Position numbers and translations under genes: made by a program. The notes beneath the pieces were generated by a model that saw nothing but the letters and a program-made list of their open reading frames with translations, searched no databases and had not been told where the DNA came from. DNA of 64,000 nt, from NCBI GenBank assembly GCA_950106755.1, contig OX467091.1, positions 27,793,538 to 27,857,537 on the forward strand. The letters run 5' to 3'. This DNA comes from Climacium dendroides. Its lineage: Eukaryota; Streptophyta; Bryopsida; Hypnales; Climaciaceae. Below are positions 13,812-25,794 of this stretch, one piece after another. Positions within the stretch are counted from its first letter, which is position 1; every line of letters begins with the position of its first letter.

Positions 13812-16697
13812 ATGGATACCGCAGGTGACCCTGACAATATGGAGGTGTCATCGGAATCTAAATCTAGTGAATTAAAGCCTGCTGAGGAGGATTTTATGGC
13901 GTCTTCAGAGGATGAATTTCAAAATGTCGAAGCAATGAATGTTGGGGTGCTGGAATGCGAAGGTCTACCGCGTCGGCTTTGGAATACTCGAGTGGTCACC
14001 TTGTACAATGAGGCGGGAACACTTGTGGGTGAAGGTGTCTGTCATAGTGTGAACTTGGATCTCGTTCTGGGTGCCAATGGTGCACTGGGTGACACACATG
14101 TGGCAATCTACATCTCAAAAACACATAGCAAAGAAGACCTACCGGAGGAACAAGTGTGCTCATTGTTGGCTTGGCCTAATGGCCTATTCATCTGGTCCAT
14201 TGTTGTGGTGCTAGCCTTAGAGACCATGAGGCTAGGGACAACTTCAACAAGCTCTAGCAGGCTTTCTTGAATTTGTCCTCTTCGACTTCCTCGAGGCCAT
14301 ACACTAGTGTCATCCGAAATGCACCTCGTCCGGCAAGCTTGAAGTCGAAGGAGCTTCTTACCCAAGAGTCTATACTCGCAGTGTCCACCAAATTATTTTG
14401 TAGTCGAAACTGTATTCAGCCGTTTCCTAGAGATAAGATTTGAGCCTTCCGTGAACACATGTATCGCAACTCCACTTTCAAGCATAGGGCCTACATGAAA
14501 ATGGATGTGCATAGACATGTGCATATCGATGACCGTGGTAGACGGATGGTGTCAATTGACAACACACCGATATATATGCAAGCGTGGATGCATACTGCAG
14601 GGGGCCTTGAGGCTACATTCTATCGCTATCAATCGTCCATGAAGCGTGGTCGAGAGGCAAAGGACCATGGCAATACTGGAACAGTGAAGGTGAGGAAGCA
14701 CACTCAATAAGCTACAGCAACATTGAAGTGCATATTGGAGAAAGAAGCTGATCACATGCCTCATCGCACAAAGACCTTAAAATCGGGAGAGAAAGTTGTG
14801 GCCAAGATCCTATCCTCTACCTTCCAATGGAAGGGTAAGATGAAAGAACTCAATGACATTAATGCTGCTTTTGGGCTGAATGAGGTGTCAGCTTCAAATT
14901 TGAGTAAGATTAGGTGCTCCAAGTTCCCAGAGTATGAGGTGAAGAAGCCTGGAGACAATTTTGCGCAGTGTGGGACGTGTGACAAATTGAATGACCTCAA
15001 AGAGGGTGCTATAAGTGGGTCTCATAATGAATTGAAGTTCTCTCGGAAGTTAGATAGGCACCACGCAATTGCTCGTGCTCATAGAGAGTTGTATTATGCA
15101 AATCGTCACCGTTCGGTAGCTTTTCCACACGAATGTCTGACAGATATGCATGACAAGATGGATCATGCGAAGACTACTTCCCCAGTTTTTTCCCATAGGA
15201 GTAAAGAGTTTGATGGCCTCGTGAAATTGCTTGTGTCTGTCACCGGCATGATTGCTCATGGACATAGAGATGTGCGTTATGCACATTATGGTTTGGATCT
15301 CTTCAAACACGATTCGAACTACACAATTGGTTCAATGGCAAAGTTGTTGCGGGATTTGGAATTGCCACCCAAGTCTTCTTCTAGGTAGTTATTCTCTGGG
15401 TCAGGGTCTTCAAATTTGTTCAAGGCGGTACTCCAGGGTAAAGAGATGTGCGACGTATCACTTCCTCCGCCTCCAGTGTCTGCAGTTCCAGCAACGCCTT
15501 TGCCTCCTATATTGAACGTGCAAATGGACAATGCCTCTGACGACAACAAGAACAGATATGTTTTCTGATTCTGGTCTCTACTTGTTGCTAAGAAGATCTT
15601 TCGAGAAGTGTACGTCAACTTCATGATAGTTGGTCACACACATGACGACATTGATGCATTATTTGGAAGATGGAGCATGTAGTTGAAGAAGGAGAACTTT
15701 CCAACAATCCCGGCGCTCATGAAGTCGTTTATGGATGTGGAGTCCGTTCCTACTATCCCTCACCTCATAGAGGAGGTGCCTGATTTCAAGCATTTCATAG
15801 TAGAAAAATGGATGGATGGTGATGAGATCCTTGTAGGGCACACAAGACCGCAACAAGTGAAGTTCTACCTTGATGCTGCTGGATGCCCAGTCATAAAGTA
15901 CAAGTTGAAGTGCACGGATGCAAATTGGTTAGGCAGACATGGTCAAGCCATCAAGTTGTGGAAAGAAGACGAAGAAGGACGAAGTCTGTGGCCATGTGGT
16001 GTGCCAAAACTAGTGCCACTGAAGCCGATGAAAGGTGTCAATGACATTGTTAAAGGTTTATCAGGATTCATAAACTATTGGGACGACTTGTGCAAAGCAG
16101 ACGTGAGTGGAGAACATCGGAGGCGCTATGAGAATGTGGTGCGCTATTGGCACGGTGTGAAGGCAGCTCTTCAAGAGCCATTACCTGTTTCTAGTGTTTT
16201 AAAGGATGGTTTCTGGCCAACTACTCGTGTTGAAGCAATGGAAGCTAATCATTTGATGAAGATGGGGAAGATCTCGAGGAGTATGGAGAAGATGAGCCTT
16301 ATGTTGGGCCCTTGAGGGATCACCCGCAACCATCCTTCAGGGTGGCTCGAGATCTATATGAAGGGTATTTTGTTGCAGTCCACCCTGCGTCCCTGCAGAT
16401 GGTGATAGCAGACCGGTTTGGATTGCCAGAGCATTGTCTGATCCAAACTCTAACCCTGAGCAACCAAATTGTATACTCATTCAGTACTTTTGGCCAACAT
16501 CACGCAATCAAGAAGTTCAAGACTTCTATGCAAGATGGGATAGTGACAGAGGTTTGTTCCAGAGGGTTGATGAAACTGAAGAACTTGTGTGGGAGACAAC
16601 AAATGCTTTGATTACAGCATGGAAATCTCAGAACAGAAGAGGTACTCGCCAATGCAGAATCGAAATCATCAACCAGAGTTTGGCTTCATATACATGA
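13812..16697 (+). pseudogene. Decayed DUF7869-type transposon protein
   Basis: A reading frame starts at ATG 13812 with an acidic Ser/Glu-rich N terminus, followed by a domain containing TLVGEGVCHSV and LGDTHVAIYI. It resumes at about 14400 in another frame with a segment like plant transposon proteins (RNCIQPFPR, then CNSTF/YMKMDVHRHVH-like residues). The best landmark is at about 15515-15675, where QMDNASDDNKNRYVF is followed by VGHTHDDIDALF. From memory this is the conserved core of DUF7869, an RNase-H-like family found in repetitive genes of many eukaryotes. In-frame stops lie at about 14708, 15386, 15566 and 15679, and frame changes near 14260, 16312 and 16430, so it is a pseudogene. The family assignment rests on recall of the motif. 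Confidence 0.65.
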
Positions 16698-17462
16698 TAT
16701 GGAGAAATTGTAGACATACATCATTTGGATGCATGTTAACTATGACATTCAGATAGAGGGTATTGTTGTTTTCTACGTCATTCTTATTTTAGGTTGTTTT
16801 TATTGCATAAGTGTTGAACTCTAAATATTGCAATAGATGATAGTTGTTTGAGGTGTTATTAGAAGATACAAGTTTGAGTTCATTGATTATATTTTATTAC
16901 TTGGTATTGCGTGAATGTTTCCAAGTGTACATTTTGTGTTTATAAAACAATGGAAATTAAATATAATCTTAATATAGTTCATTGAATATATTTTATTTGA
17001 TATTGCATTTTGTTTGGGAAAAAAAATGTAGTGGAAATATCCACTATTTATTTGGTTAATTTGTAAAGCACTTGTCACATTTAGGGTAGGGGGCCAGTTG
17101 GTTGTTACAACTTTCTTGTCTGCAAAGCTCACTACAAATCCAACGGGAATCGGACCCGGACCACTTCAATGAGACCCTACAACCCCTTACAATCAACCGT
17201 GGAGCACATGACTTGGTATTCAAGAGATGTTGTTCTTGTCACTTATATCAATCAAAACATTTACCCTAAACAAAACAACAAGTGTTTGAACAATCCATCA
17301 TTGAAAAGACTCTCATTTTAATAGAAACTGTGCATTATATCTAGAAAAGTTAGTATATGCCACCCTAAACTAGCTAACATTACAATTCACTTTTCAGGGC
17401 CTAAATAGAAAATATTATTTTGAGAGGCCCCAAACCTTTCAAAATATTGAATACAGTGTTAT
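16698..17462. other. AT-rich spacer with a tRNA-like B-box motif
   Basis: No credible gene was seen in this stretch. On the minus strand, 17156-17146 reads GGTCCGATTCC, close to the pol III B-box consensus GGTTCGANTCC, flanked by CGGG. This may be a SINE or tRNA relic, but no convincing A box or cloverleaf was found. Confidence 0.3.
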
Positions 17463-17707
17463 TGTTGGACCAGAGGGATCCGGTCGTGTTTGTCCAAGGA
17501 AACAAGGAGACCAAGCGGAAGTTCCGGTCTATTGTTTTGCTTGGGGTTTTGTGTTTGTGTGTCTTGTGACCATCACTCTACCATTTTCCGGTAATTGTGA
17601 ACCTAGGAAATTCGATTTTCGTGGGAACAATACTCGAGTCACTTTAAGGCCTCTTTTAAGAAATATTGAGCCTTAGAGAAGGATTTTTGCTTTCCTGTGC
17701 TACGACA
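17463..17707 (+). repeat. 5' LTR (or its 3' part) of element A
   Basis: It begins TGTTGGACC and ends CTACGACA (TG...CA) and matches 46231-46466 with about 3% differences, mostly G/A and C/T transitions plus small indels in a GTGTTT run. Homology to the other LTR stops at the upstream boundary, so the segment is either the full LTR or a 5'-truncated one. Confidence 0.85.
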
Positions 17708-17715
17708 CGGAAAAG

Positions 17716-17733
17716 TGGCGCCGCTGCCGGGGA
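17716..17733 (+). other. Primer-binding site, tRNA-Asp type
   Basis: TGGCGCCGCTGCCGGGGA lies 8 bp after the LTR end and is nearly complementary to the 3' end of plant tRNA-Asp, the primer used by Athila-group elements (one difference from the usual TGGCGCCGTTGCCGGGGA). It marks the start of minus-strand DNA synthesis. Confidence 0.8.
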
Positions 17734-17878
17734 TCGAAAATACTTAGAATTAGCGATCCGGTCTCTGGGAGAGACGGTCACGAAAAGTTAAACTTCTGTA
17801 GGAGTGTAGTATTTGAGTTCGTTAAATCTGTTCAGAAGATATCTGAGAATTGCTGAACAGAGAACATAGAACTTATCC

Positions 17879-20255
17879 ATGAATAGAGCGGGAGGAGAAG
17901 GAACTTCGTCTGGGAGATCTGCCCGGAATATTCGTGGAGACGTTCTTGTTCATGCGCTACCTAGTGTAAACGTCAACCCAAGATTACACCCTGTGTCTGG
18001 GGACATTGTACCAGCAGAAGTTGAAGCGTTAGAAGTAATTGTTGAAGTTCCTGAACCTGAGCCAGTTATAGTTCAGATTCAGGAGATTCCGGTCGACGAG
18101 TCCGAGGAGGAGGAAGAGTCAGTCCACACGGAACCAAAAAGTGACACTATGGTAGGATCCACTCGCCTAAAGTATAGTAGTTTCAAAGGGGACGGCAGTC
18201 AGGATGTAGATGATTGGCTGTGTGAGTTTAAGTCCATTGTTTTGGTCAACCAAGAAGAATATGAAGCCAAATAGCGGATATTCCAAGGACTGCTAAAGGG
18301 TGAAGCGCTGAAATGATACCAAGATGTTCCAGATGCAACCCGGAATAACTGGGACTAGCTCACAGACCTGTTCGTCATGACGTTTAGAGAAACCAGTGGA
18401 GAATGGTGATTGCAAGAAACACTTGTACTATTTTCTGTCACACGTTGCGAGCTGAGTTGTTTTTTGGCCATAACTTTTGTGTTTTAACTTCGAATGACTT
18501 AAGACTTACAAAGAAGGTATTCATGACTATCCTACAACTTCCTTGATTTTTTGGTAATTTTCAAAGATAATTTACTATCCAAAAATAGGCCCGAAATAAA
18601 TGTCACACTTGCCAATTTGGAGGTTTTTAGTACTTTTGAGTACCTTTTTCATATACCCTACATCAAGAGAATTATATGGAGTTCTTCCTTACATATAAAT
18701 ACAACTTTTCACCGAAGGGTTTTTAAAAATAACTAATTTTGTGTGGTGTGGAAGTCTGTGAAGGGAGTTTCCTTCTGCTTGCATTTTGAAACATATAAAA
18801 TATTATTTTTGTAAGTTTTTTGGTGAATGACCATCTTCATAAAGTTCTTAAAAATGGCCACTTTTTATTATTTGTATTTACTTGTTTTTACTATTTTTAA
18901 CTAATTTTCACATCAAAAGTCCTATTTTCTTGAGATTTGGTACTTTTCAAGTTCTCCTAGTTAGAGAATTTTCCTACACATTTCCTTCCTTGCAAACCTT
19001 CATTTTAGAAGTATATACATAATTCATATTTTTTTAATTTAAAAAAAATTAGTTTTCTATTTTTAAAGTACTACAGAAGAAAAACCATGAGTATTGTGAA
19101 AACGCAACAAAATCGACAGGTGTTTCTTGCAATCACCCAAAAGCTTGAGCGTTAGGACGGCTTAGTGTCATGACTATAAAACCTTCAGAATCAGTAAGAA
19201 GGTATGGACAGCGGGTGAAGGCTCTTATTCAAAAGCTAGATATGGAGGTAAACCCAAACGTCCAAGTTGAATGGTATGTTGCAGGATTTCCAGACGAGAT
19301 GGGATTTCACATTCGGCAGCAACATCCAGCTACATTACGGGAGGCCATGGAAGCAGCCCACAACTATGAGAATGCATCTCATTCCATCCGGAATGCCTTG
19401 AAGAGAAGCGACCGGAAGGGAAAGCGGCACTTTCGGAAGGAGAGCAGAAGAAAGAAGTACTCCAGCAGTTCTGAATCAGAGTCGAGTGAAAGTTCGAAGT
19501 CTTCATCAAAAGATTCTGGACTGGAACCGGAAGAAGCATCTGGATCCAAATCCAGACATCGATATCATCATTCTAAGTACAAGCAAGAGAAGGCGAAAAA
19601 GACTAAGGCTCTTGGTCAGGTCAAGATCGAGAAGGACGAGTCAAAGGAGTTCATGAAGAAGGTTGCAACAACTTTGGAGGCAATCAAGGTGAACTTGACG
19701 GAGAACCGGAATCCCAGGCGGACCGTACCAACAAACCGAACAAACATTTGGTGTCCGAGGTGTGGAGAAATGGGACACTACCCGAGTGAGTGTAACCGAC
19801 CTTTCGTCAGATGAGTCAATTACGTGAATCCAGTGGACGAGATCTACTACGCCAATCCAGAAGAGGAAGATGATATGGAGATGAATCCGGTCTACTAGAT
19901 TCAGCCGACCTATGTAAGGGGACGACCACCACAACAAATCATGAGAAACAACTTTGTACCAAGGTTAGCTCCAGTGGCAGGTAACCAAGTTGCTATCACC
20001 CCACCCAGACCTTATGGGTTTTGTTTTATTTATGGAGGAGGGGATCACTATGCCAATGTCTGTCCATATAGACCCGGTCAGGGTGCACCCTTAGTTCTTC
20101 CTTGCCAGAATTGTCAAGAATACGGTCACAATTCTTCTCAGTGTCCAAAACCTGCCCAGAATCGTATAGTCTACAAACAAGTAGAGATTCCACCACGGGA
20201 GCAAACGGCACTAACCTATGGTTCGAAGACCGGAATTGAGAATCCGGATAAATGA
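17879..20255 (+). pseudogene. Element A gag, interrupted by a MITE and by stop codons
   Basis: Gag is the structural particle protein of the retrotransposon. ATG 17879 opens an acidic N terminus, then the retrotransposon gag domain (FKGDGSQDVDDWLCEF). In-frame stops occur at about 18272, 18314 and 18356, and the reading is cut at 18405 by a MITE. After the MITE it continues from about 19170 in frame 0 (SVRRYGQRVKALIQKLD), through a Ser/Lys-rich linker, to zinc knuckles at about 19754-19797 (CPRCGEMGHYPSEC, complete), 20022-20060 (one Cys replaced by Tyr) and about 20104-20150 (CQNCQEYGHNSSQC, complete). More stops follow at about 19812 and 19896. The order and knuckles are typical of Athila/Tat-group Gag. 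Confidence 0.85.
18405..19137. mobile_element. 0.73-kb MITE-like element inserted in gag of element A
   Basis: The ends are perfect 18-bp inverted repeats: GGTGATTGCAAGAAACAC at 18405-18422 and its complement at 19120-19137. Similarity continues weakly inward (a GTTGCG motif on both sides). The interior is AT-rich with no gene. Gag-like coding lies on both sides. I could not find a target-site duplication, so the superfamily is uncertain; a Mutator-like or other TIR element is possible. Confidence 0.8.
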
Positions 20256-20264
20256 CATAGTAGG

Positions 20265-21132
20265 GTGGAGTTACCAATAGCAGTAGAGTCATTAGTTCAT
20301 AGAGTAGGTACACGTAGCTCCACCGAGAAAAATAGAATAGAAAAGCATAGGAAAAGACTTGGTAGGAAAAATAGAATAGTTAAGAGTTGGGAACCGGATT
20401 CAAGTGATTCTAATCACTCAGATGAATCCAACTTAGGACCACTCTTAGCAAACGCAGAAAATGGGGTAGAGCCTATAGAGGTTCCTGAGGACATCAGCGA
20501 GCAGGTTAGACAGGACCTAGAGCAACCCAATCCTATACCACAGGAAAGGGAAATTCCGGTTTCCGGTCGACCTAGCTCACCGAAACGAGTTAGATTTGAT
20601 GACACCCCAGTTTTCATTCAACCAGAAAGGGTGTATAGTCAGTACAACATCTTGCAAGACATTAGGGAGCAGAAAGCCAATGTCACCATTGGCCAACTAC
20701 TTGATGACAACGCCAACTACCAAAAGCTAATCAGAGATGCATGGTTGAAGAGAAGGAGAGGAAATTTAGACTTTCGGTAGTTGCTGTCAACTTCGCCAAT
20801 GTAGAAGATTACGGTCCACTAGAGGTCGTGGTAGAAGTGGAGGGTTGTACCATCCCTAAGGTACTTGTAGATGGAGGATCAGGAGTAATTTGATGCTGGA
20901 GGATACGGCATTTGACTTGGGATTCACCACGTTTGAGCAAACCAACCAAGTCTTGAGAATGGCGGATCAATCTAGAGTGATTCCGGTCGGATGACTTTCT
21001 CAGGTCCCGACCGGATTCGAGAACTGACTTACTTAGTTGAACTTTGTCATCATACGGGTGGACAAAGGAAGACCATTTCCAATTTTGCTTAGAAGACCAT
21101 GGTTGTATGCCGCAAGGGTGATCGTGGATTGG
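20265..21132 (+). pseudogene. Element A gag-pol linker and aspartic protease (decayed)
   Basis: A 172-codon frame (20265-20780) encodes a basic-to-acidic linker of unknown role. Coding then moves to another frame at about 20760-20785 and shows a retroviral-type aspartic protease: VNFANVEDYGPLEV, then VLVDGGSG, where DGGSG replaces the usual DTG/DSG active-site motif, as in Athila/Tat proteases. Stops follow at about 20891, 20989 and further on. The sequence is cut at 21132 by insertion of element B, and the continuation is at 42391. Confidence 0.75.
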
Positions 21133-21366
21133 GGACATGTCGCAACCTAACTTTTTTATTTTTCTCTCAATCGTGTCCTATAACACGGAAACCGGATTAA
21201 GTAGACTCGGATTGGCACGGAAGAGGAAAGAAAAGCCAAGAGTTAGAAAGACTAGAAACATAAGCCTTGAAGGAACCAGATTAGAGAGCGAAACGGATAT
21301 CGGATACGGATCCGGTCTAGTCCCCTAATCGAAGGAACGGATCATTCCAGGATTCGCGTCCGGAAA

Positions 21367-21603
21367 ATCAAAAAAAAAAAAAAAAATAATGATGAGGTTT
21401 TTAGGGTATAAAAGAGACTGTATTAGGGTTTGTCTGTCATTTGCACCTGGGAGAACCAGCGTACTTGGCACGCTCTCAGTGCTTTGAGTTTGTGTTTGCA
21501 AATTGAATGTGTTTTTGTGTGAATTGTGCAAAGTCTAAGAGTTGTGAGTGGGCGCGTTTGTTTTCTTTACATAGGCGCAAAGATTAGAATAAGATTGAGT
21601 GCG
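21367..21603 (+). promoter_or_regulatory. Probable promoter and leader of element B
   Basis: A 17-base A run is followed by GGTATAAAAGAGACTG near 21405-21420, a good TATA box, about 285 bp before the ATG at 21696. Element C has a comparable GTATAAGAGG at about 60605, also roughly 200 bp before its gene, which supports a conserved promoter position. Confidence 0.5.
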
Positions 21604-21695
21604 TGAGCGAGGCGAAAATTGAGAGAGAGAGAAAGGGAGCACCGCGGTACTTGTGCATTGAGCGATTTGGTCGAGGTCGAGGAGTGTGTGAGGAA

Positions 21696-22288
21696 ATGGG
21701 ACGTGCGGCTAGGAGAGGAGGTAGTGATCTAAAAGAGAGACGGATGCCGCAATTAAAGCGCAATCGAAATCAAGGACCAGCGAGCGCTCAGAGGATAGAA
21801 ATTAGAGTAAGGAAAGTGGCTCCTTTAGAGCCCAGTAGTAAGCGGGAGAGAGCCGAATTGATGGAGGACCTCTCTGCCATGGGTTGCGCAGGGTTCCTGG
21901 GGAAGCCCTGGAGGTTTCAGAATGAGGCGATAGTGAGGGAGCTCATCGAAGGAGCCCCTAACTAGTTCGACAACACTATTCGGCCGGTTCTGCCCATGTG
22001 GACCAGGGAGATCTGGAGGAAAGTTTACGAGCTGGAGGAAGGCGACGTGGAACAGGCCAGTCGGAAGGGAGACTTCGTACGTGGAAAGTTCCGGGGAGCA
22101 GCTAACCCCAAGGACGGGTACGCAATCGAAAACTGCGTCAATGCGCGGCACAGGCGACTGTTGGAGTTCCTGGTCCCGATTCTACATTCGAAAAAACCTA
22201 CCCGGATGACTTCCACGCTCGGAAACGCGATCTTTGGAGCCCTGAGCGAAGACAAGCGGATGGATTGGGCGGCATTCATTCAGACGAT
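21696..22288 (+). pseudogene. Gag-like protein of element B, N-terminal part (cut by the hAT element)
   Basis: ATG 21696 opens a basic N terminus, then a domain related to the gag-like protein of element C: MGCAGFLGKPW here against MGCDGLLKVPW there, and IFGALSEDKRMDWAAF here against ILGSLQGKMMMDWAAI there. An in-frame TAG at 21963 lies in the domain. The frame runs straight into the hAT target site (22281-22288) and resumes in the same frame at 40008. I do not know its biochemical role; by position and coiled-coil content it is Gag-like. Confidence 0.7.
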
Positions 22289-22306
22289 CAGGGTTACATG
22301 GACGTC
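22281..22306. other. Left target duplication and left terminal inverted repeat of the giant hAT
   Basis: The 8-bp CAGACGAT (22281-22288) is followed by CAGGGTTACATGGACGT. An 8-bp duplication and CAGGG ends are hallmarks of the hAT superfamily. The same end, CAGGGTTACATG, starts the second copy at 58131. Confidence 0.93.
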
Positions 22307-22735
22307 AGGACGTCCAGCGTCTACGTCCGCCGGTTCCCGAACGTCCGCCGACATAGGACGTTCTGACCGTCCAGCGGACGGGGAGGCGGACGGGGCGGAC
22401 GGGAGGCGGACAGGACGGCGGACGGGGAGGGCGGACGGGGAGCCGGACGGGGAGCCGGACGGGAGGGCGGACGGGGAGGGCGGACGGGGAGCTGGACGGT
22501 AGGGCAGACGGGGAGGGCGGACGAGGAAGGCGGACGGGGAGGGCGGACGGCGAGAGCGGACGGGGAGGGCGGACGGGGAGGCGGACGGGGAGGCGGACGA
22601 GAGGCGGACGGGAGGGCGGACGGGAGGGCGGACCAGGAGGCGGATCGGGAGGCGGATGGGGAGCCGGACGGGAAGGCGGACGGGGCAGACGGGTCGGTGT
22701 GGGGTCGTCTGATCGGGGCATCTGGCGGAAAATGG
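22300..22735. repeat. GC block 1: left subterminal (GGACGG)n repeats of the hAT element
   Basis: After a short unique part (22311-22375, shared with 58172-58235), short units such as GCGGACGGG and GGGAGGCGGACGG repeat to about 22690 on the plus strand. Subterminal short repeats are transposase-binding sites in hAT elements such as Ac, whose protein binds AAACGG; binding here is inferred. Open frames through the block (Pro/Arg/Ala-rich) are not genes. Confidence 0.85.
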
Positions 22736-22739
22736 GGTA

Positions 22740-24150
22740 AACTTCGGTGTAGGTTTAGATGAGTAACATTTGATGTGCACAATTTCATCCAATTTTTTTT
22801 CTTTCAAATTCGAGCAATTTGGCATTATCATCCAATTTTTCTTCAAATTTAACCTATAGATTTGGTGCAGTCCATTTTTTTTTAGGCATTTGGGCCTTCA
22901 ATTGGCCCAAGAAAACAATGGTTCATGGTTCAAACAAATTCAATCATCCAAATAACCATAGGATGTTGTAACCCCTACATGCCCAAGCCTTGTTTTTCAA
23001 ATTTCAACTTCCTCTAATTTGCTCTAAATTGAACAAAGAGCCCACATTTTGGTAAGATGTATCAATTTTTTTGGAATTGTAACCATACAAATTCAAACTA
23101 GACTTGTTAGAGATTGCATAGGAAAAGAAAGCACAACAATATCACTTGTAGAGTGAAAGATTATAACATTTGACAATGATGCTGTTAAAATCACAAAAAA
23201 AAGTTGAAGCCTTTTTGGCAAGGCAAATCTAAAATGTTGGGGACCCAAAGAATATGAGGTTAATGGACCAAACTTGCCCAATCAATTTACAGCTTTGCAA
23301 AATTTACTCTATAATTTTTAATATGAATTTCCAATATGAATTTTCCTCCAAGATCTACTGTATTTGAGGCTCATTTCCAAAAGCTCTTAACACAAAAGAA
23401 AAGTCAAGATTGCACAAGGTACCCTTGCATAATATCTCTTTCAGAAAAATCATTGTCCTTTAATTGCAAGATCGGACTTCTCACTTCTGGAGCCAAAAGT
23501 AGACTTCAAAAAGAATTTCCCAAAATTATTACCTCACTAAAATGATGAAAAATAGTTAGGTTTTACTGAACTTCTAAGTTTTGCAAACACCATATTCAAT
23601 ATTTTGGGTCCTCAAGCATTTAGGGGGTAATTACTATTTTTTTTTAACATGTTAATGAAGCCGACAAACTCGTTGCATGCAAAAAATTAACAACACACCA
23701 TTAATACCAAACAAAAAACCATGCTTCTAGAATCTTGAAGACAATTTACAATTATACATAATACATTGTCCAATTGAATATCTTCAACCATACATGGCAA
23801 ATTCAAGAATTGGAAGACCATACAATTTAAAACAAAAACTTCCCAATCTTGCAAATACCAACTTAAAAAATCACAATTTTCGTAATTGCAGGGTTTTAGA
23901 CTTTTCTATGCAAAATTGCAAACCAACAATGACCAAAGATAGGGACAATTCACACACTTTAAAAATCATTATCAATTAAAATATCCTCGTCAATTACAAA
24001 GGCACATAAAAGTCCAACTACATTGGCATTCATTGGTCTTAAAAAATCAAAATGGTGCACATATGCTATGCAACTATGTAATTCACATACATACTACTTG
24101 GCATCTATGCATACTACCAACCTATATACTTATATGAACTATTCTTGAAC
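22740..24150. other. AT-rich spacer of the hAT left arm
   Basis: No gene is seen. The stretch is nearly identical to 58675-60072 in the second copy. Part of it (about 23060-23450) is also related to about 26400-26770 in the same orientation and to about 29120-29260 in inverted orientation, so this spacer is itself a repeated module of the element. Confidence 0.75.
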
Positions 24151-24151
24151 T

Positions 24152-25639
24152 TCAATATGAACCACGGAAGTGTTCATCTGGAACAGGCCAGTTGAATGAA
24201 GTACTAAAACGGAAGATGACTTGTGCCAAAGTACTCTCTTTGTTTTGAACGCGCTTCAAGTAAGTATCAAACACCTGTGCAAATTGTAGATGGAGGTACT
24301 TGACATGTGGGCTACTTGATTCACGCTGCAATTTGTGATACGCCTTCAACATGCACTGCCTACTGATCCGTTCAGCTAATTTAGCAACAGCATATTGCTC
24401 GGATTGCATGGAAAGAGAAGGGATGTTTTGCACATCCGCATCTCTTCCGTATACATAAGTAACACTGGGATCCACCCACCACCTCATCTTTATAGCTTCG
24501 TCCTTTTCAGCTGTTGATGTGAATGTATACAACGACTTCATAGGCTCGCTCAACACTGTAGTCATTCCCCAATCACAAACTCCAATGTAAACCCGGGACT
24601 CATCTTCAGGAAAATGAAACATGATGTTGTCCGGAGAAATGTCGTTGTGGAGATGTCCAGCGGTGTGCACCGCATTCATGATGTACAGTAATGCCCATGC
24701 AAGCTCCACGCGTTTGGCTCTAAATCGCTTCAGATTTTTAGCAACAATGATTTCTTCTTCTGTTATACGCGGCTCATACAGCACTCGAAGGGCTATATTG
24801 TCTGGATAGTCGTCATCCCGACGCATTATTTCACGCAATGTACCGCCGTTCCACCAGAATGAGTATCCTTCATTCTTTTTGGAATGCACTGCAAAAAAAC
24901 GTATCACTCCAACATGCAGAATCCTTACTGCCATAGTCTCAGTATTGTGTTCCATCTTTGCAAAAGCAGGTCGTTCACCTTCTTGGAGAGACATCTTTGC
25001 TGCAAACTCCCATGATGGATGAATCTCCCCACATCCTTCTATTCGCACTCTCCGAATTGTAGCATAGCCACCCCGCATGATTTTGTTATTTACGGGAATC
25101 ACCGTGGCCGTTTCCGGAAGGGCTATTAGAAGGCGACGTGTATTTTGTGCTTGGTCTATTCCAGGCTTGCTCGTCCACCAACCAATTGACCCTGCTCTAT
25201 TCTGCCTCCTCTTAAATGGTTGGCACCTTTTGGTGAATAAATCCGCTTTCATAATGACATGCTCGAAGGCTTCATCATTTTCGCGTTTCTTCCTCCAATA
25301 TTTATTCAAAATGACCGAAGCATTCCATAATGCATCATGCACCTTGCTGTCAAGAAAGTTGGGGAAATTCTTCTTCTCCGTTTCATCAATCCACTGCGGT
25401 ACGTGCAAGGCGTTCAACATCCTCTACCTCATATCCACGAAGAATTTCTCGATGCAGTCCTCTTCATATCGCACATATTTAGTGTCAAGAGACACTGTAG
25501 TCTCTGTCTCATAAAACTTCACAATCAATTCGATTAAGAATGCTTTGCAACTCTCCGAGGGATTCTCCCTTGTCCACTGAATAGAGGGCACTTTTTTTTT
25601 TTCCTTCGACTCCTTGGAAGCCTTCTTCGCCCTCGGCAT
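24152..25639 (-). pseudogene. Protein-kinase-like cargo gene of the hAT element (one in-frame TAG)
   Basis: One minus-strand frame runs from ATG 25639 to the stop at 24152, broken only by a TAG at 25426-25424; ATG 25420 follows at once and could start a 422-residue product by itself. Counting from that second Met, it shows a glycine loop GGYATIRRV (117-125), an AAK motif with the ATP-binding Lys at about 142, a catalytic loop HNDISPDN (258-265) in place of HRDLKPEN, and DWG (283-285) in place of DFG. All catalytic Lys, Asp, Asn and Asp residues are present, so the fold could be active. The N-terminal 71 codons are Lys-rich with a possible Myb/SANT-like stretch (weak). It starts about 190 bp from a TATA-like motif in GC block 2. 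The substrate is unknown. A second copy of its 3' end is at 60073. Confidence 0.75.
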
Positions 25640-25794
25640 GTTGATAACCCGGTAGAATGATGAATGTCAAAGTTCTATAAAAAAATTGGCAAGAGTTACC
25701 CCAAATATTAGACTCTTACCCACCCAAAGAAAGGAGCCATTGGAGGTCAAACCACCAGCTCTCCGCTCTCTCTTGCATGCAAGGGGGAAGGCAA

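Noticed and set aside
16887..17132. Small AT-rich open frames in the spacers (also 46973-47179, 48239-48424, 57305-57526)
   Set aside because: Low complexity, Phe/Ile/Asn/Lys-rich, as expected by chance in AT-rich DNA.
17140..17240. A tRNA gene on the minus strand
   Set aside because: A B-box-like motif is present, but I could not pair the acceptor, D and anticodon arms.
22280..22846. Pro/Arg/Ala-rich open frames in the GC blocks (also 25716-26236, 28218-28744, 30791-31199, 39759-40051, 58239-58613)
   Set aside because: They arise from GGACGG-type short repeats, overlap on both strands in several frames and have no domain or start context.
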